From Exobasidium rhododendri (lineage: Eukaryota > Basidiomycota > Exobasidiomycetes > Exobasidiales > Exobasidiaceae), in the NCBI GenBank assembly GCA_026210745.1, contig CP110631.1, positions 2,914,001 through 2,978,000 of the forward strand: a stretch of 64,000 nucleotides of DNA, in the 5' to 3' direction. A program made the translations under genes and the position numbers. A model generated the notes under the pieces. The model was not told the origin of the DNA and ran no database searches. It saw nothing but the letters and a program-made list of their open reading frames with translations. This document shows, in pieces, positions 54,521-64,000 of the stretch. Numbering within the stretch: the first letter of the stretch is position 1; each line of letters begins with the position of its first letter.

Positions 54521-54882
54521 GATCGGATCTGCAGTGTGTGGCAGGGATCTCAATCACCAGCTAACAGGGGTTTGCTCATTAGTGCTCTCGTTGGTACCTC
54601 CTTCTTACGGTCTTCTCAAAGGCGGGTTTCAGTGCGAAAATCGAAAAAGTTAGAGTTGGCGCCCACGTGCAAGAAACGCGGGTGAGGAAGTGATCCAAGC
54701 GCGAGTGAGAGGAGAGAACAACTTCAAGAGCGCGCTTTAGCTTTAGGCAGGCGCAAGGGGGCGTTGGGTAGCGAGAGACTATTGGTTGTATACACCAGCG
54801 TAAGACACAGTGGTGTTACGGTCCGGCTCATTACGCTCCCTGGACGTCCCACCATTACCACCACACGCTGCGAGCAACAGTC
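54521..54882. other. divergent promoter between Fap7 and condensin CAP-G
   Basis: 362 bases between head-to-head genes; no coding content noted. Confidence 0.5.
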
Positions 54883-57800
54883 ATGCCTGCGACTACTTCG
54901 GCATCGGAGAGCAGCAGAAATGCAGTGCTAGAGAGCGTGCCAACCACGTTGCCGCTTCACTTTCAACAAGCGCAGCATTCACTCGCCAATCATCGGAAGA
55001 ATATCGTTTCATTGTATCGACTTCACCTGGCCTGCTCTGCCTTCAGTGAGCAAACAAGCAAGGGGACCAGAATGGTCGGAGAAAAGGTGTTCAATGAAGC
55101 ATTCATCAGTTGCCTGAATCGAGTGCTGAATTTGAAAAAGGGGGTCAGCAATGCAGACAGAGTCATCAAATTTACAGCGGCGTACAGTAAATATACCCAG
55201 GATCAGTTTCGACTGAAAGCAAGACAAGCCCGGAAAGGGCAAGAAGAGGAGGACGAGGAAGACGACGAAGATGAGGAGGAAGATACTCCTGCGACGCGGT
55301 TCGTCGTCATACTGCTTAAGCACCTGATGCGTGGCTTTGGAGCAAAAGATAAGAATGTGCGATTAAGATGCTGTCAAGCTGTCGCATTGCTCATAAGTGG
55401 CCTGGAGTCAATTGATGACGAGCTATTTGAGGCGCTCAGGAAGGCGTATCTTACAAGAGCGAGCGACAAAGAGTCTTCTGTCAGAGTGCAGGCAATTGTC
55501 GCACTAGCAAAGCTGCAAAGTGGCGAAGATGACGAGGCGGACGAGAGCATGGACACAGATGACGAAAGCAAGCTGACGACGACTGATATCCTCATTCGGT
55601 TGCTTCGACATGATCCTAGCGCAGAAGTGCGGCGAGCTGCGTTGTTCAATCTGTCGCCGACGGAAGAAACTCTGCCCTTTATCCTAGAGCGACTCCACGA
55701 CGTCGATACGATCAATCGCCGATGTCTTTACCTGGGAAGCTTCAGTAATGCAGCCATCGATGCGCCAAACAGTCAGATCAAGATGACACCTGAGATGTGG
55801 AGCACTGTGGTCAAGACGGGGCTGGGAGAACGAGAGAATAGCGTGGCTCGAGCAACGAAGAAACTGATTGCTAGTTGGATCGATGTGGAAGGTGACAAGG
55901 GAGAGGCCGAGAGATTCCTTCGTCGATTCGACGTACTTGAATCGCCTGAAGCGGCTGCAATGGCTTTGGAAGCGGCGTTTGAGGTTCGACCAGCCTTGTT
56001 GGACAAAGTATCGTTTGATGACGACTTTTGGCAGGTCCTCACACCTGAAAAGGCTTTCGTCGCACGTACATTTGCCAAGTACTGCAAGTCCATCGGGACG
56101 GTAGGAGAGCGCAAGATGGAGGAAAGCATGCCCCTTGTCACTGCTCTGGCTTTTCGAACGCAGGCAGCTTGGGGTAAATTAGTAGAACAGCTGGAACTTG
56201 CGCAAGAGGGCAAGACCGAGAATTCTGAAGCGGTCATCCGTGCAAACGAATCCGTTGTGCAGTCGTTGCTGCATGTGTCCATGAATTTGGATTACGGAGA
56301 TGAGATTGGAAGAAGAAAGATGTTTGGTCTGGTGCGAGAGTTGGTCAGCAGTGCCTTACTACCGGAACATTTGATCAACGACTGCTTGGATGTGCTACGG
56401 AAGCTGAGTGCTGGTCAGAAGGATTTCATCCGAATCATCGTCGAGATTGCGCAAGAGATCGAAGACATCATGGAGTCAGTCGAAGAGCAACAAGATGGAG
56501 ACGGCAGCGAGGATGAGATCGAAGGCGAGCTACTGGGTCAGAAGCGTACTACACTGATCAAGAAGACGGAAGAGAGGATGAACGAGGAAGAGACAGCACA
56601 GCAAGCTACAATCGATGCAAGGCGACTGATCATTGTCCGTGGAATGCTGGAAAGGGTCCTCGGGGCCATGCAGGAGAACACAGCCATGCACGGCTTGGTT
56701 TCTGAGTTGATCGCACCCGCAGTCAGGTCGAAGGACAGCATCGTCAGAGAGCAAGGCTTGATTTGCTTGGGCTTGTGTTGTCTCTTAGACGCTCAACTTG
56801 CTCAACAAACGTTCGGTCTTTTTCTACAGCAAATGGAAGAAGCAACAGAGCAGGTTCGACTAGCTTCCATTCGAGTCGTCTTTGACAATTTGACGTCGCA
56901 CGGCATTGCCTTTCTCTGCAAAGCACAGATTCAGCAGAGAGGAGGCGATGGGATTGCCGCAGGGGACGTGCACACCGAGATGGTCAACTATCTATTGGGT
57001 CTTCTAGAGGACGAGAACCTTTCCGTTCAAGCTATAGCAGCAGAAGGCATGGCCAAACTGATGCTCAGCGGGATGGTGGAGGATGACGACGCACTCCGGA
57101 GTCTTGTCTTGGTTTACATGAGTCCGGAAACGAGTGGAAATCAAGAGTTGCGTCAGTGTCTAAGTTACTTTCTGCCCGTATACTGCTACAGTTCGTCCAA
57201 CTGTCAAAGGAGACTTCAGCGTGTCATTGTACCGACATTGGATGTCCTGACCGAGGTATACGCTGAACGGGACGAGGATCAAGAGATGGTGACACCTCTT
57301 CAGGTCGGTTTGCAGCTCCTCGATTGGTCTGACCCGACAAAGGCGCTCTATTCAAGTAAAGATGTAGCCATTCACTTGGACGTTGCCGTCGAATTCCTGC
57401 AATCCCTCTTCATCAAGCAGGACAAGGACGAAAGGAAAGTGCTGTGTCAGCTCTTGGGGAAGCTGGTCATACCGGAAGAAGAGGAATTACACATACCACA
57501 GCAAGGAACAAGCGGGGGAGCAGGTGCAGGAGATCCAGGCGAGGAAGGTGCAGCGGCGAACAATGGCGACAACGACTTTACCCTTCTCGCCGTCTTGTTT
57601 GCACTCTTGGGCAGTATCAAGAAAGTGCACAATGTAGACCGATGGGATGCGACCAGTCGAAATAACTTGAATCGATTTCAACTCAATTGCAAGAAAAAGT
57701 ATCCTTTTGCATGGGAAAAGTGCCGAGTACTTGACGGTCGAGATGGAGAGGAGCTGCAAGGTGTTCGAGCTTTCCTACAGGAGTGTGGAGCGGATCCTAG

Positions 57801-58110
57801 CAGATGCCTAGACATGGGTGATGATGGCACGATCGTAGCACCCCTCACTGCTCGACGAAGGAGATCATTGACCGCTTCCAGGTCCATCAGCTCCAGTACG
57901 ACTATTCGTAAGGCAAGCAACGGAAGTGGGACAAGTGGCGGTCGAGTGTCAAGAAAGGTTTCACTCGTAGGTTCCTTGACACTGGATAGCGACGAAGAAG
58001 AGGAGGAGGAGGAGGAGGAAAGGCACTCGAGGCACCCAAGCTCAGCAGCAGCGATCAAAGAAGAAGACGAGGAAGACGTCGAGGAAGACGACAGCTTCGA
58101 TACCATCTGA
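54883..58110 (+). CDS. condensin complex subunit CAP-G (Ycg1/Cnd3)
   Basis: HEAT-repeat, non-SMC condensin subunit that with the kleisin clamps DNA in mitotic chromosomes. Single exon, 1075 aa. Start MPATTSASESSRNAVLESVP is the first Met of the frame. Family landmarks: LNRVLNLKKGVSNADRVIKF, FVVILLKHLMRGFGAKDKNV, VRLRCCQAVALLISGLESID, VRVQAIVALAKLQ and LIRLLRHDPSAEVRRAALFN in the N-terminal repeats, then the Cnd3-type C-terminal domain (GLICLGLCCLLDAQLAQQTF, LLGLLEDENLSVQAIAAEGM, LRQCLSYFLPVYCYSSSNCQ). Two acidic inserts and a C-terminal Ser/Glu-rich tail are probably unstructured and phosphorylated. Its stop lies only 92 bases from the stop of the convergent Mph1 gene. Confidence 0.96.
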   Translation: MPATTSASESSRNAVLESVPTTLPLHFQQAQHSLANHRKNIVSLYRLHLACSAFSEQTSKGTRMVGEKVFNEAFISCLNRVLNLKKGVSNADRVIKFTAAYSKYTQDQFRLKARQARKGQEEEDEEDDEDEEEDTPATRFVVILLKHLMRGFGAKDKNVRLRCCQAVALLISGLESIDDELFEALRKAYLTRASDKESSVRVQAIVALAKLQSGEDDEADESMDTDDESKLTTTDILIRLLRHDPSAEVRRAALFNLSPTEETLPFILERLHDVDTINRRCLYLGSFSNAAIDAPNSQIKMTPEMWSTVVKTGLGERENSVARATKKLIASWIDVEGDKGEAERFLRRFDVLESPEAAAMALEAAFEVRPALLDKVSFDDDFWQVLTPEKAFVARTFAKYCKSIGTVGERKMEESMPLVTALAFRTQAAWGKLVEQLELAQEGKTENSEAVIRANESVVQSLLHVSMNLDYGDEIGRRKMFGLVRELVSSALLPEHLINDCLDVLRKLSAGQKDFIRIIVEIAQEIEDIMESVEEQQDGDGSEDEIEGELLGQKRTTLIKKTEERMNEEETAQQATIDARRLIIVRGMLERVLGAMQENTAMHGLVSELIAPAVRSKDSIVREQGLICLGLCCLLDAQLAQQTFGLFLQQMEEATEQVRLASIRVVFDNLTSHGIAFLCKAQIQQRGGDGIAAGDVHTEMVNYLLGLLEDENLSVQAIAAEGMAKLMLSGMVEDDDALRSLVLVYMSPETSGNQELRQCLSYFLPVYCYSSSNCQRRLQRVIVPTLDVLTEVYAERDEDQEMVTPLQVGLQLLDWSDPTKALYSSKDVAIHLDVAVEFLQSLFIKQDKDERKVLCQLLGKLVIPEEEELHIPQQGTSGGAGAGDPGEEGAAANNGDNDFTLLAVLFALLGSIKKVHNVDRWDATSRNNLNRFQLNCKKKYPFAWEKCRVLDGRDGEELQGVRAFLQECGADPSRCLDMGDDGTIVAPLTARRRRSLTASRSISSSTTIRKASNGSGTSGGRVSRKVSLVGSLTLDSDEEEEEEEEERHSRHPSSAAAIKEEDEEDVEEDDSFDTI

Positions 58111-58202
58111 GAAAACATGCCTGTACATTATATACGCTCTCGAGCGAGGTCAGGAAGGCAGAGATGAATACCATGTAAATTTCAATACATACTCTAGCAC
58201 TC

Positions 58203-61200
58203 TTACAGCTGACTTGATTGCGGCTCCGATTCAAAGAGGAGATCTTCATCAGAACAAACAAACGAGTCCTTTTCATACTCTTCGTCTTGCTCTTCTTCTT
58301 CTTCTTCTTCTTCTACTCCTCCACCAGTGTGATGGCGGTGCCTCCTTGGCGTATCTTGGATGATTCTTCTGACTTGCTCAGAATCAAGGCCCATCTGATA
58401 ACCCGTCATGATTCCCTTTGGCCTGGTTCGGAAAGGCGTGATGTTCGCTTGAGAATGCAGCGATTGAAGGTAGACAGCATCTTGTTTGTACCCTCGTGGG
58501 GCTTGAGTGGGTGCAAAGTCACCTACATGTTCGCGATCACTCGAATCCGCCTCATCTGTATCTTGACCATCGTCTTGCTCGTCTTTCTCTCCGTGGATTT
58601 CTTCGTCAGTCGATCGATCAGCTTCATACTGAAACAGGCGCCTACTGGTTGGAGATCCGCGAATCGTTCTCTTCTTTTTCTTGACCTGCTTGATGGGCTT
58701 CGGTATGACATCGTCGTCTTCCTCTTCTCTCTCACTTTCTACCCCTTCTCTGCTCCTGCGCTTCAGAGTACCATTCCGATGGGCAGTAATGGCAGGCGCT
58801 GCACTAGACGATGTCGGAGACGAGGATGGAATCCTCACGGCTTGTTTCCTCATTGGATTGGCTGTCCTCCTTCTCGTCGGAGCGTTGGTGGAATCTAGTG
58901 ACACTCTTTCCTCCTCCTCCTCCTCCCCCTCCCCCTCCTTTTGCTCGTGCGTCTCCGCCCCTTTCGTGATCTCGCCATCGTCGTCATCGTCACTACTGTC
59001 ACCAAGCTCTGCCGCCAGCCGTGCGACGAGTGGATGAAGCCGTGTTCGCCTTGATCTCTTCACGGGTGAAGAAGGTGTGGATGCGCCCGTTGTCCGCTTC
59101 TCCATCGGCGTTGCTGTCGTCGTCTCAACCTCGTCCTCGTCATCGTCGGACTCGACTTCTAAAATAGTTCCCTCCTGCAACAGTGAAGACCTTACTTTCG
59201 CGCTTGTCTGTGCCTCGACATTGCAGCAAACGGGTGAGGAAGAAAGCAGATTCATGTTGACGAGTGACGATGCACTGCCTCGACTCTCCAATGATCTCTG
59301 TGAAGGCGCTCGTCCGGTCCCTAAGCGCCGACCACTCTTACGTGCGCTGCTAGGTACACTCAGCGGTGTCGACTTCTCCTTGACGGAGGCGCCCATCTTT
59401 GCTCGAAAGACGAAGCCCTTCTGCAGATGCTCGTCGTCGTCACTCTCTTCAGACAACAGAGCAGCCTCCAAGGTGGCCCTGGAAAGACCTGCAACGGGCA
59501 CTCTTTTGTCTTCTTTACCGTCATCATCGTCATCACCTTTCTCACTCCCACTTGAACAAGTAGAAAGTGCTGGTCCGGGGCTCTGCGACTCGCCTTCCCG
59601 CAAGCTCTTTCCTGTCTTCTTCCTCCGCATCTCACTGACTTTCAAGAACCCCCTTAGTCCATTCTTGGGAATATTGCGAAGAGGGTCTGTGTTCCTTTTC
59701 GCCTTTGGTACCTTTTTCTCTCTCGTCGGTGCTCGAATCAAGCTCGGCTCGAAAGCCGGCTGATCGACATCTTGCAAGATACACACACTTGTGATGTCTT
59801 CCGGCACCAGTCTCTCCACATCGTCGAACAGCTCCAGATGACTGCCATTGATGAGGTCATCTTGAATGATCCGATGATTGTCTTTCGAGTGTTGCCAGTT
59901 GTTTTCTTCCAGCCCTTCTGACATCAACACGACGATACGGCCGTTTCTCTTTCTACCCGTCCGACCGATCCGTTGCAACATTCGGACGGAATTCTTGACA
60001 GCTTCGTAATTCACAATCAAGTCTACCTCTCCAATGTCTAGCCCTTCTTCACCGATCGATGTCGCTACGAGAACGTTGAATTTGCCACTTTTAAAGTCCT
60101 GTATAGTCTGTTCTTGATCTTTCTGTCGCATACCTTTATTTCCCTTGTTGTCCGCCGCTTGTCCAACAAAGACGGTGGCGTCGATGCCGTTGTGTTCGTT
60201 GAGTAGATCGACAATTTCCAGCACACATTCTCGAAATTGGCAGAAGACCATGATCCGAGTGTCTGCCCTTCGACCCTGCTCTTCTTCACTGGCAAAGTGT
60301 GCTGCTACTACGTTCTGTAGATATTCCATCTTGGGATGGCGGACCTTTCCTTCCTTCTTCTGCGCTTCTTCGTACAATCTTTCAATGTCACGTATCACGG
60401 CATTGTCTCGGGACTTGCCCATTTGACGTTTCGTGACCGTCTTCTTGCCTTTGTCGCTAGAACCGCTCTGCATGTCCGTCAGTCTTTCCATGAACATGTC
60501 TACCGAGTATCGAATGAGATACTCCAGAGCTCTCGCCATCTCTCCTAGTTCTCTGACCTGATTGAAGAGCTTGCGCTGATTGATAATGGTCCTCTTGTGA
60601 GAATCTTTATACATGGCTGTAAGGGCGTACGGAGCAACCGAGGCGGGGTCTTTCACGTTGTACAGTCCATTCTTGTTGAGGGTCTCCAGCAACGGCCTCA
60701 TCAACTTTACAAAGAGGTCCTTCAGTTCCTTTACAATTCCTCCCAACGGAACCACGACAGGATCTTCCGTCTATGAGATCAGAGAGACGATCGTCGTCGG
60801 TCAGGACACACCGGGACCATCAACACAACATGCACACATTCACCACAACTCACTTTCGTGTGGACATACTTGCGAATATCGACTGCTTCTTCTGTCCTTA
60901 TCTCTATCAAGTTGATATGCAGGTTATCAATTACTTCCTGCACCTTTTCTGGCTTATTGCCCGGCGTGGCGGTGAGAGCCAAGACTCGAAAGAAGGGGTT
61001 CCTGCGCGTGATCCATTTGATCACTTTGCCATAAGCGTAGTTTCCCGTCGCTCGATGCGCTTCATCCACCACGACACAGACTACATCTTCTGCATCTACA
61101 GCAGTCGAACAGAGGTCATTTTCAAACGTCTGTGGAGTCATGTAAAAGATTCGCTTCGTCTTCCATTCATCTCCTCTCAAGTTTGCCTTTGTGCCACCTG

Positions 61201-62363
61201 TCATCTCGACAGCACAATCCCAAGGTAGCCCGCAGATACCATGACAAGCTTGTTGCTGCTGTGCCACCAAAGGTTTCGTAGGTGCGACAAAAATGACTGA
61301 GAGGGGTACCAGAGGGGGATATGAGCGAAAAGTAAGAACGGTGGGCACACATGCGTACATGACGACTCACTCTTGCCTGTCGGAAACCATCGATAGTAGT
61401 TGAGTATGACGACAGCCGCAATCAAAGTCTTTCCAAGACCAGTAGGCAGAGCCACTAGAACGTTGTTGAATAACGCTCGTTGGACGATGTTGAATTGGTA
61501 ATCTCGCTTTTCCTTGTTGGTTGGGTAGATCCAGCTTTTTGCTGCCACCCGATCGATTGGTATCTTCATCCTTTTCAAGCTATTCAATTCGAATGTGTCG
61601 TGCTTGATCAATATTAGTGATGCACCTATAAACACACACACACACATCTGAGTCAGGGTACGACTTACCCTTCTGGTTCTAGGGGTGGCGGAGCACTTAT
61701 AAACGCATCCATATCATTGTCATCCTCTTCTCCCCAGTCGTCACCGTCTCTCTCCTCATCAAGAAAGCTAGACGTATTACTCTTCTTCACATTAATTGGC
61801 TGACTTCTATCCCACTCCTTTCTCTTCGCTCTACCTTCTGTTTGAAAGCGGTGATCTCTGCTGTGTAGAGCGTCTCGAACTTTCTGCGATGCCGTTCCAG
61901 TGGCGGTATGTGCTTTCTTCGCCACCAGAAGCAAGCCTTGGGAAGATTGCATGGGAAGCACATCTCCGAACAAGGTGAGTTGTCTCGTTCCTCTGTTGGT
62001 GTTTCCATTCCTTGGTGAGGACGACGCACATACACCTTGACTTTGCCCTATCACGCCAGGCTTCGACAGCGCTCCTCTCGAGTAAAGACTGGTGCCTGAT
62101 TTTTTACTCCGGTGCATAATGGCACTTTCTGCTTCCATCACCTGATTGAGCAGGCTAGGATCATCCCAGTCATCCTCTTCGTCCAAAAGTAGGTCGTCTG
62201 AATCTTTGCCATCATCGAGCTCGATAATCGGTGACTGAGCATTCAACTTGCTTGGCTTTGTGGAAGTAGCTTCTAATGCATCTAGGATATCCAGATCTTC
62301 CTGATCTAAATGAAAACTTTCGAATTCATCCAGCTCCTCGTCATGCTGCTCATCATCCGGCAT
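58203..62363 (-). CDS. mph1: Mph1/FANCM-type DEAH DNA helicase
   Basis: A 3'-5' helicase/translocase that dissociates D-loops and reverses stalled forks, limiting crossovers. Exons 61669-62363, 61371-61579, 60854-61296 and 58203-60770; 3915 nt give 1304 aa. Motif Q region [20 protein letters not shown], Walker A LPTGLGKT (276-283), motif Ia [15 protein letters not shown] (379-382, [16 protein letters not shown]) and LALTATPG in the first lobe. In the second lobe are [30 protein letters not shown] and [15 protein letters not shown]. The 550-residue C-terminal tail is acidic and Ser-rich. The start is [14 protein letters not shown]; the frame is open further upstream without support. Intron 1 (61580-61668) contains an AC repeat; its acceptor GAATAG was chosen because it alone keeps the frame at normal intron length. 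Confidence 0.94.
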
Positions 62364-62576
62364 GACCAGTGCACCGGAAATGGGGGCGTAGATGGGGAGA
62401 GACGAGGTAAAAACGTGTATAGTACAGAAGGCGAGGTTGTCCGGAAAAAGTGTTGCTTCCATTTCACGCACACCTCCATCTGCCCAACCTCCAGTCGCGT
62501 CGCGGTCAAATTCAATTGATTGCTCAAGTAACACTCTCGCTAATTGATGATTTGTGTCGAAGTAAAGGAAAGAGCC

Positions 62577-62583
62577 AAAAAAA
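62577..62583 (-). terminator. RNA polymerase III terminator (T7) of tRNA-Val
   Basis: Seven A on the plus strand, read as TTTTTTT 12 bases after the tRNA discriminator base. This is the usual Pol III stop. Confidence 0.75.
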
Positions 62584-62595
62584 TGAACTCTACAC

Positions 62596-62679
62596 TAGCC
62601 CAGCCGGGAGTCGAACCCGGGTTTGAAGCGTCCCCAATTTCATGTGAAGCGTCGGTGATAACCGTTACACTACCGGGCT
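62596..62679 (-). tRNA. tRNA-Val (anticodon CAC) with a 12-nt intron
   Basis: Minus strand. Acceptor stem AGCCCGG pairs with CTGGGCT (one G-U), discriminator A. The D-arm region TAGTGTAACGGTTATCAC resembles animal tRNA-Val. T arm is CCGGG TTCGACT CCCGG, with an intact B box. The anticodon stem GACGC/GCTTC has one mismatch and closes after removing an intron at 62631-62642, placed after position 37, leaving the loop TTCACAC with anticodon CAC at 62644-62646. The exon halves are 62643-62679 and 62596-62630. A direct repeat GACGCTTCA flanks the intron, so other intron positions are conceivable. Identity as a tRNA is firm; the amino acid is fairly sure. Confidence 0.82.
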
Positions 62680-62873
62680 ATATACCATTTTTGTAATGTC
62701 AAGTACATATATAATGTCTCCACAACTAGAAGATATCGAGACCACGGTTTTTAGTACGCTTCCGCCGTCTCGGCATTATTGCGTCTCGTTCTGACTTTGT
62801 CTAGTGAAGGAAAGGTGGTATCTATTTTTCGCATGGATAAGGAGAGAAAGAAGCGTGAATTTTACAAGTCTAG

Positions 62874-64000
62874 CTATGATGCATTTTTCCTCTCTCCAGC
62901 AGGGGTTCCTCTGCTTGTACTGGATCGGGTCGAACCGGTCGCACTTGTGGTGCCCTTCTCTTTCAACAGTGACTGAAAGAAAGAATGCAGGACTTCACTT
63001 TGCTTTGGTGTCTGCAGACCAGCTTGGGCATTGCCGGAAGGACTGGTCGGTCGACTGCTCCCTCCTTTATCACTCGAATTCAAGGACGGAGATTGCAAGG
63101 CTGAAGTGTTAGTCTTCAGTGTGTTTCGGAACCCGGGTGTCGATCGACTGGCATCTTTCTCGCGCTGCTCCCGCTCGCGATCTCTTGCTCCTGGTCCTTC
63201 CTTTCTTGAAGAGGATTTGGATGTCCTGCTTTCGTCGTCTTGCTGCCTTTCTTGCAGAGCTCGCTCGACGCTCGGCAAACTCAGACTAGAGCTTCCCATT
63301 GGTCCTACAACGCTTTTCGTAGTCGCACTCAATGTACCTGACACTTCAGTGGAAGAAGAGCCATGCCTTGTCAGCTTCACCCTTGCTTCAGGCTCCTTCT
63401 GTTGGTGGCTGTAGTGTTGCAACAGAAAATCTTGATCATCGGGTTGCTTCACCCTGCGGGAATTGATCGCAAGTGGCTGAGGGGTGGGAAGAAAAACGCT
63501 CGGTAAGGCTCCTCTTCTCGACGAGAGGAAAGAGAGATAGACAAGTCAATCACTCACCGGCGCAGAGGCATCCCAGTCTTCTATGATATCTTCGTACAGC
63601 TTGAGCGCACTGTCCACCCCACCTGCACCGCCGTTGATTAGGCCAGGTAGTAGGTGTCGATCTACTTGCTGCGCGGCTATGTTCTCTGCCTCCTCTGAGC
63701 CTTTTGGCAAGCCTTGTCTCCTTCGTACCTTTTCCACTTGGACGTCCCACTCCCAGCCATTGGCCATCCCGGCACAATCGAACCCATCCCTTAGCGCCTT
63801 TATCTTGCCAAAGCTGTCCCAACCAGCCGGTACCAAAAGCACATCCCGTTCCACCGTCGATGCTCGATGCGAAAAGGCGAAAGCGTCACTGTTTGTGCCG
63901 CTACTGTTCCCGTGGCTGAAGAGCTGATGAAGCACATACGAGCGAAGTATCTCAAAAGACGGTGCTTTCGACTGAGCAGTAAAGAAAAGACTCGCCCCAT
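62874..64000 (-). CDS. dynein light intermediate chain, C-terminal part (5' end beyond the window)
   Basis: Subunit of cytoplasmic dynein 1 that links the motor to cargo adaptors. The gene enters from the right edge on the minus strand: exon 63558-64000 (open at 64000) and last exon 62874-63476, with an 81-nt intron whose acceptor has a clear pyrimidine tract (TTTTTCTTCCCACCCCTCAG). The first visible residues, GASLFFTAQSKAPSFEILR then SYVLHQLFSHG, match the end of the GTPase-like domain (GASLFYTS... YVLHLLF in relatives). FSHRASTVERDVLLVPAGWD is the family signature. The C-terminal tail is Ser-rich and carries a short helix, VLHSFFQSLLKEK, like the conserved effector-binding helix of animal LICs. 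The nucleotide-binding P-loop region lies outside the window. Confidence 0.9.

Noticed and set aside
1..64000. Transposons, CRISPR arrays, rRNA genes, phage or plasmid features.
   Set aside because: No transposase or reverse-transcriptase motif, long terminal or inverted repeat, spaced direct repeat or rRNA-like sequence was seen; only simple-sequence repeats occur.

Overview
The window is nuclear DNA of a filamentous or dimorphic fungus, most likely a basidiomycete. Genes are dense and lie on both strands. Most carry short spliceosomal introns (about 65-145 nt, donor GTRNGT-like, acceptor YAG). The gene set includes a radical-copper glyoxal oxidase of the basidiomycete type, the fungus-specific DASH subunit Ask1, an SPIN90/Ldb17 actin regulator, a COP9 signalosome subunit and a PNGase A-like amidase. 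The glyoxal oxidase and the overall layout would suit Ustilaginomycotina, but I cannot prove the subphylum from sequence alone. I see no transposon, CRISPR array, rRNA or plasmid-like feature.

Layout from left to right. A PDK1-type kinase (5' end at or beyond the left edge) converges on a LARP-like La-motif protein. A small three-exon gene of unknown function and a membrane-anchored glyoxal oxidase follow on the minus strand. Then comes the only gene-poor block (about 11.2-15.1 kb), with at most one doubtful small gene. After it come a glycine-rich RRM protein, the gamma-tubulin complex subunit GCP2, an arrestin-fold protein, the La protein, DASH subunit Ask1, QCR2 of respiratory complex III, a secreted PNGase A-like amidase, an INO80 subunit (Ies2/INO80B), serine hydroxymethyltransferase, Kin17, Ldb17, TAF6, an APQ12-like nuclear-envelope protein, a HAPSTR1-like protein, CSN3, HIR1, adenylate kinase 6/Fap7, condensin CAP-G and the Mph1/FANCM helicase. 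An intron-bearing tRNA-Val(CAC) follows, and the 3' part of a dynein light intermediate chain gene runs off the right edge.

I derived exon borders by hand. In every multi-exon model that is complete in the window, the summed exon length is a multiple of three and the splice phases agree, which is the main internal support for the models. The genes do not form one pathway or a biosynthetic cluster. Many serve chromosome segregation and chromatin (GCP2, Ask1, CAP-G, HIR1, Ies2, TAF6, Mph1, Kin17, dynein), and two use La motifs. I found no clearly new multi-gene system. The points most worth a second look are the unannotatable 116-residue gene at 7.4-8.0 kb, a retained-intron reading frame in GCP2 that would add a hydrophobic segment, the HAPSTR1-like protein, the two possible start codons of SHMT, and the insert-rich PDK1.
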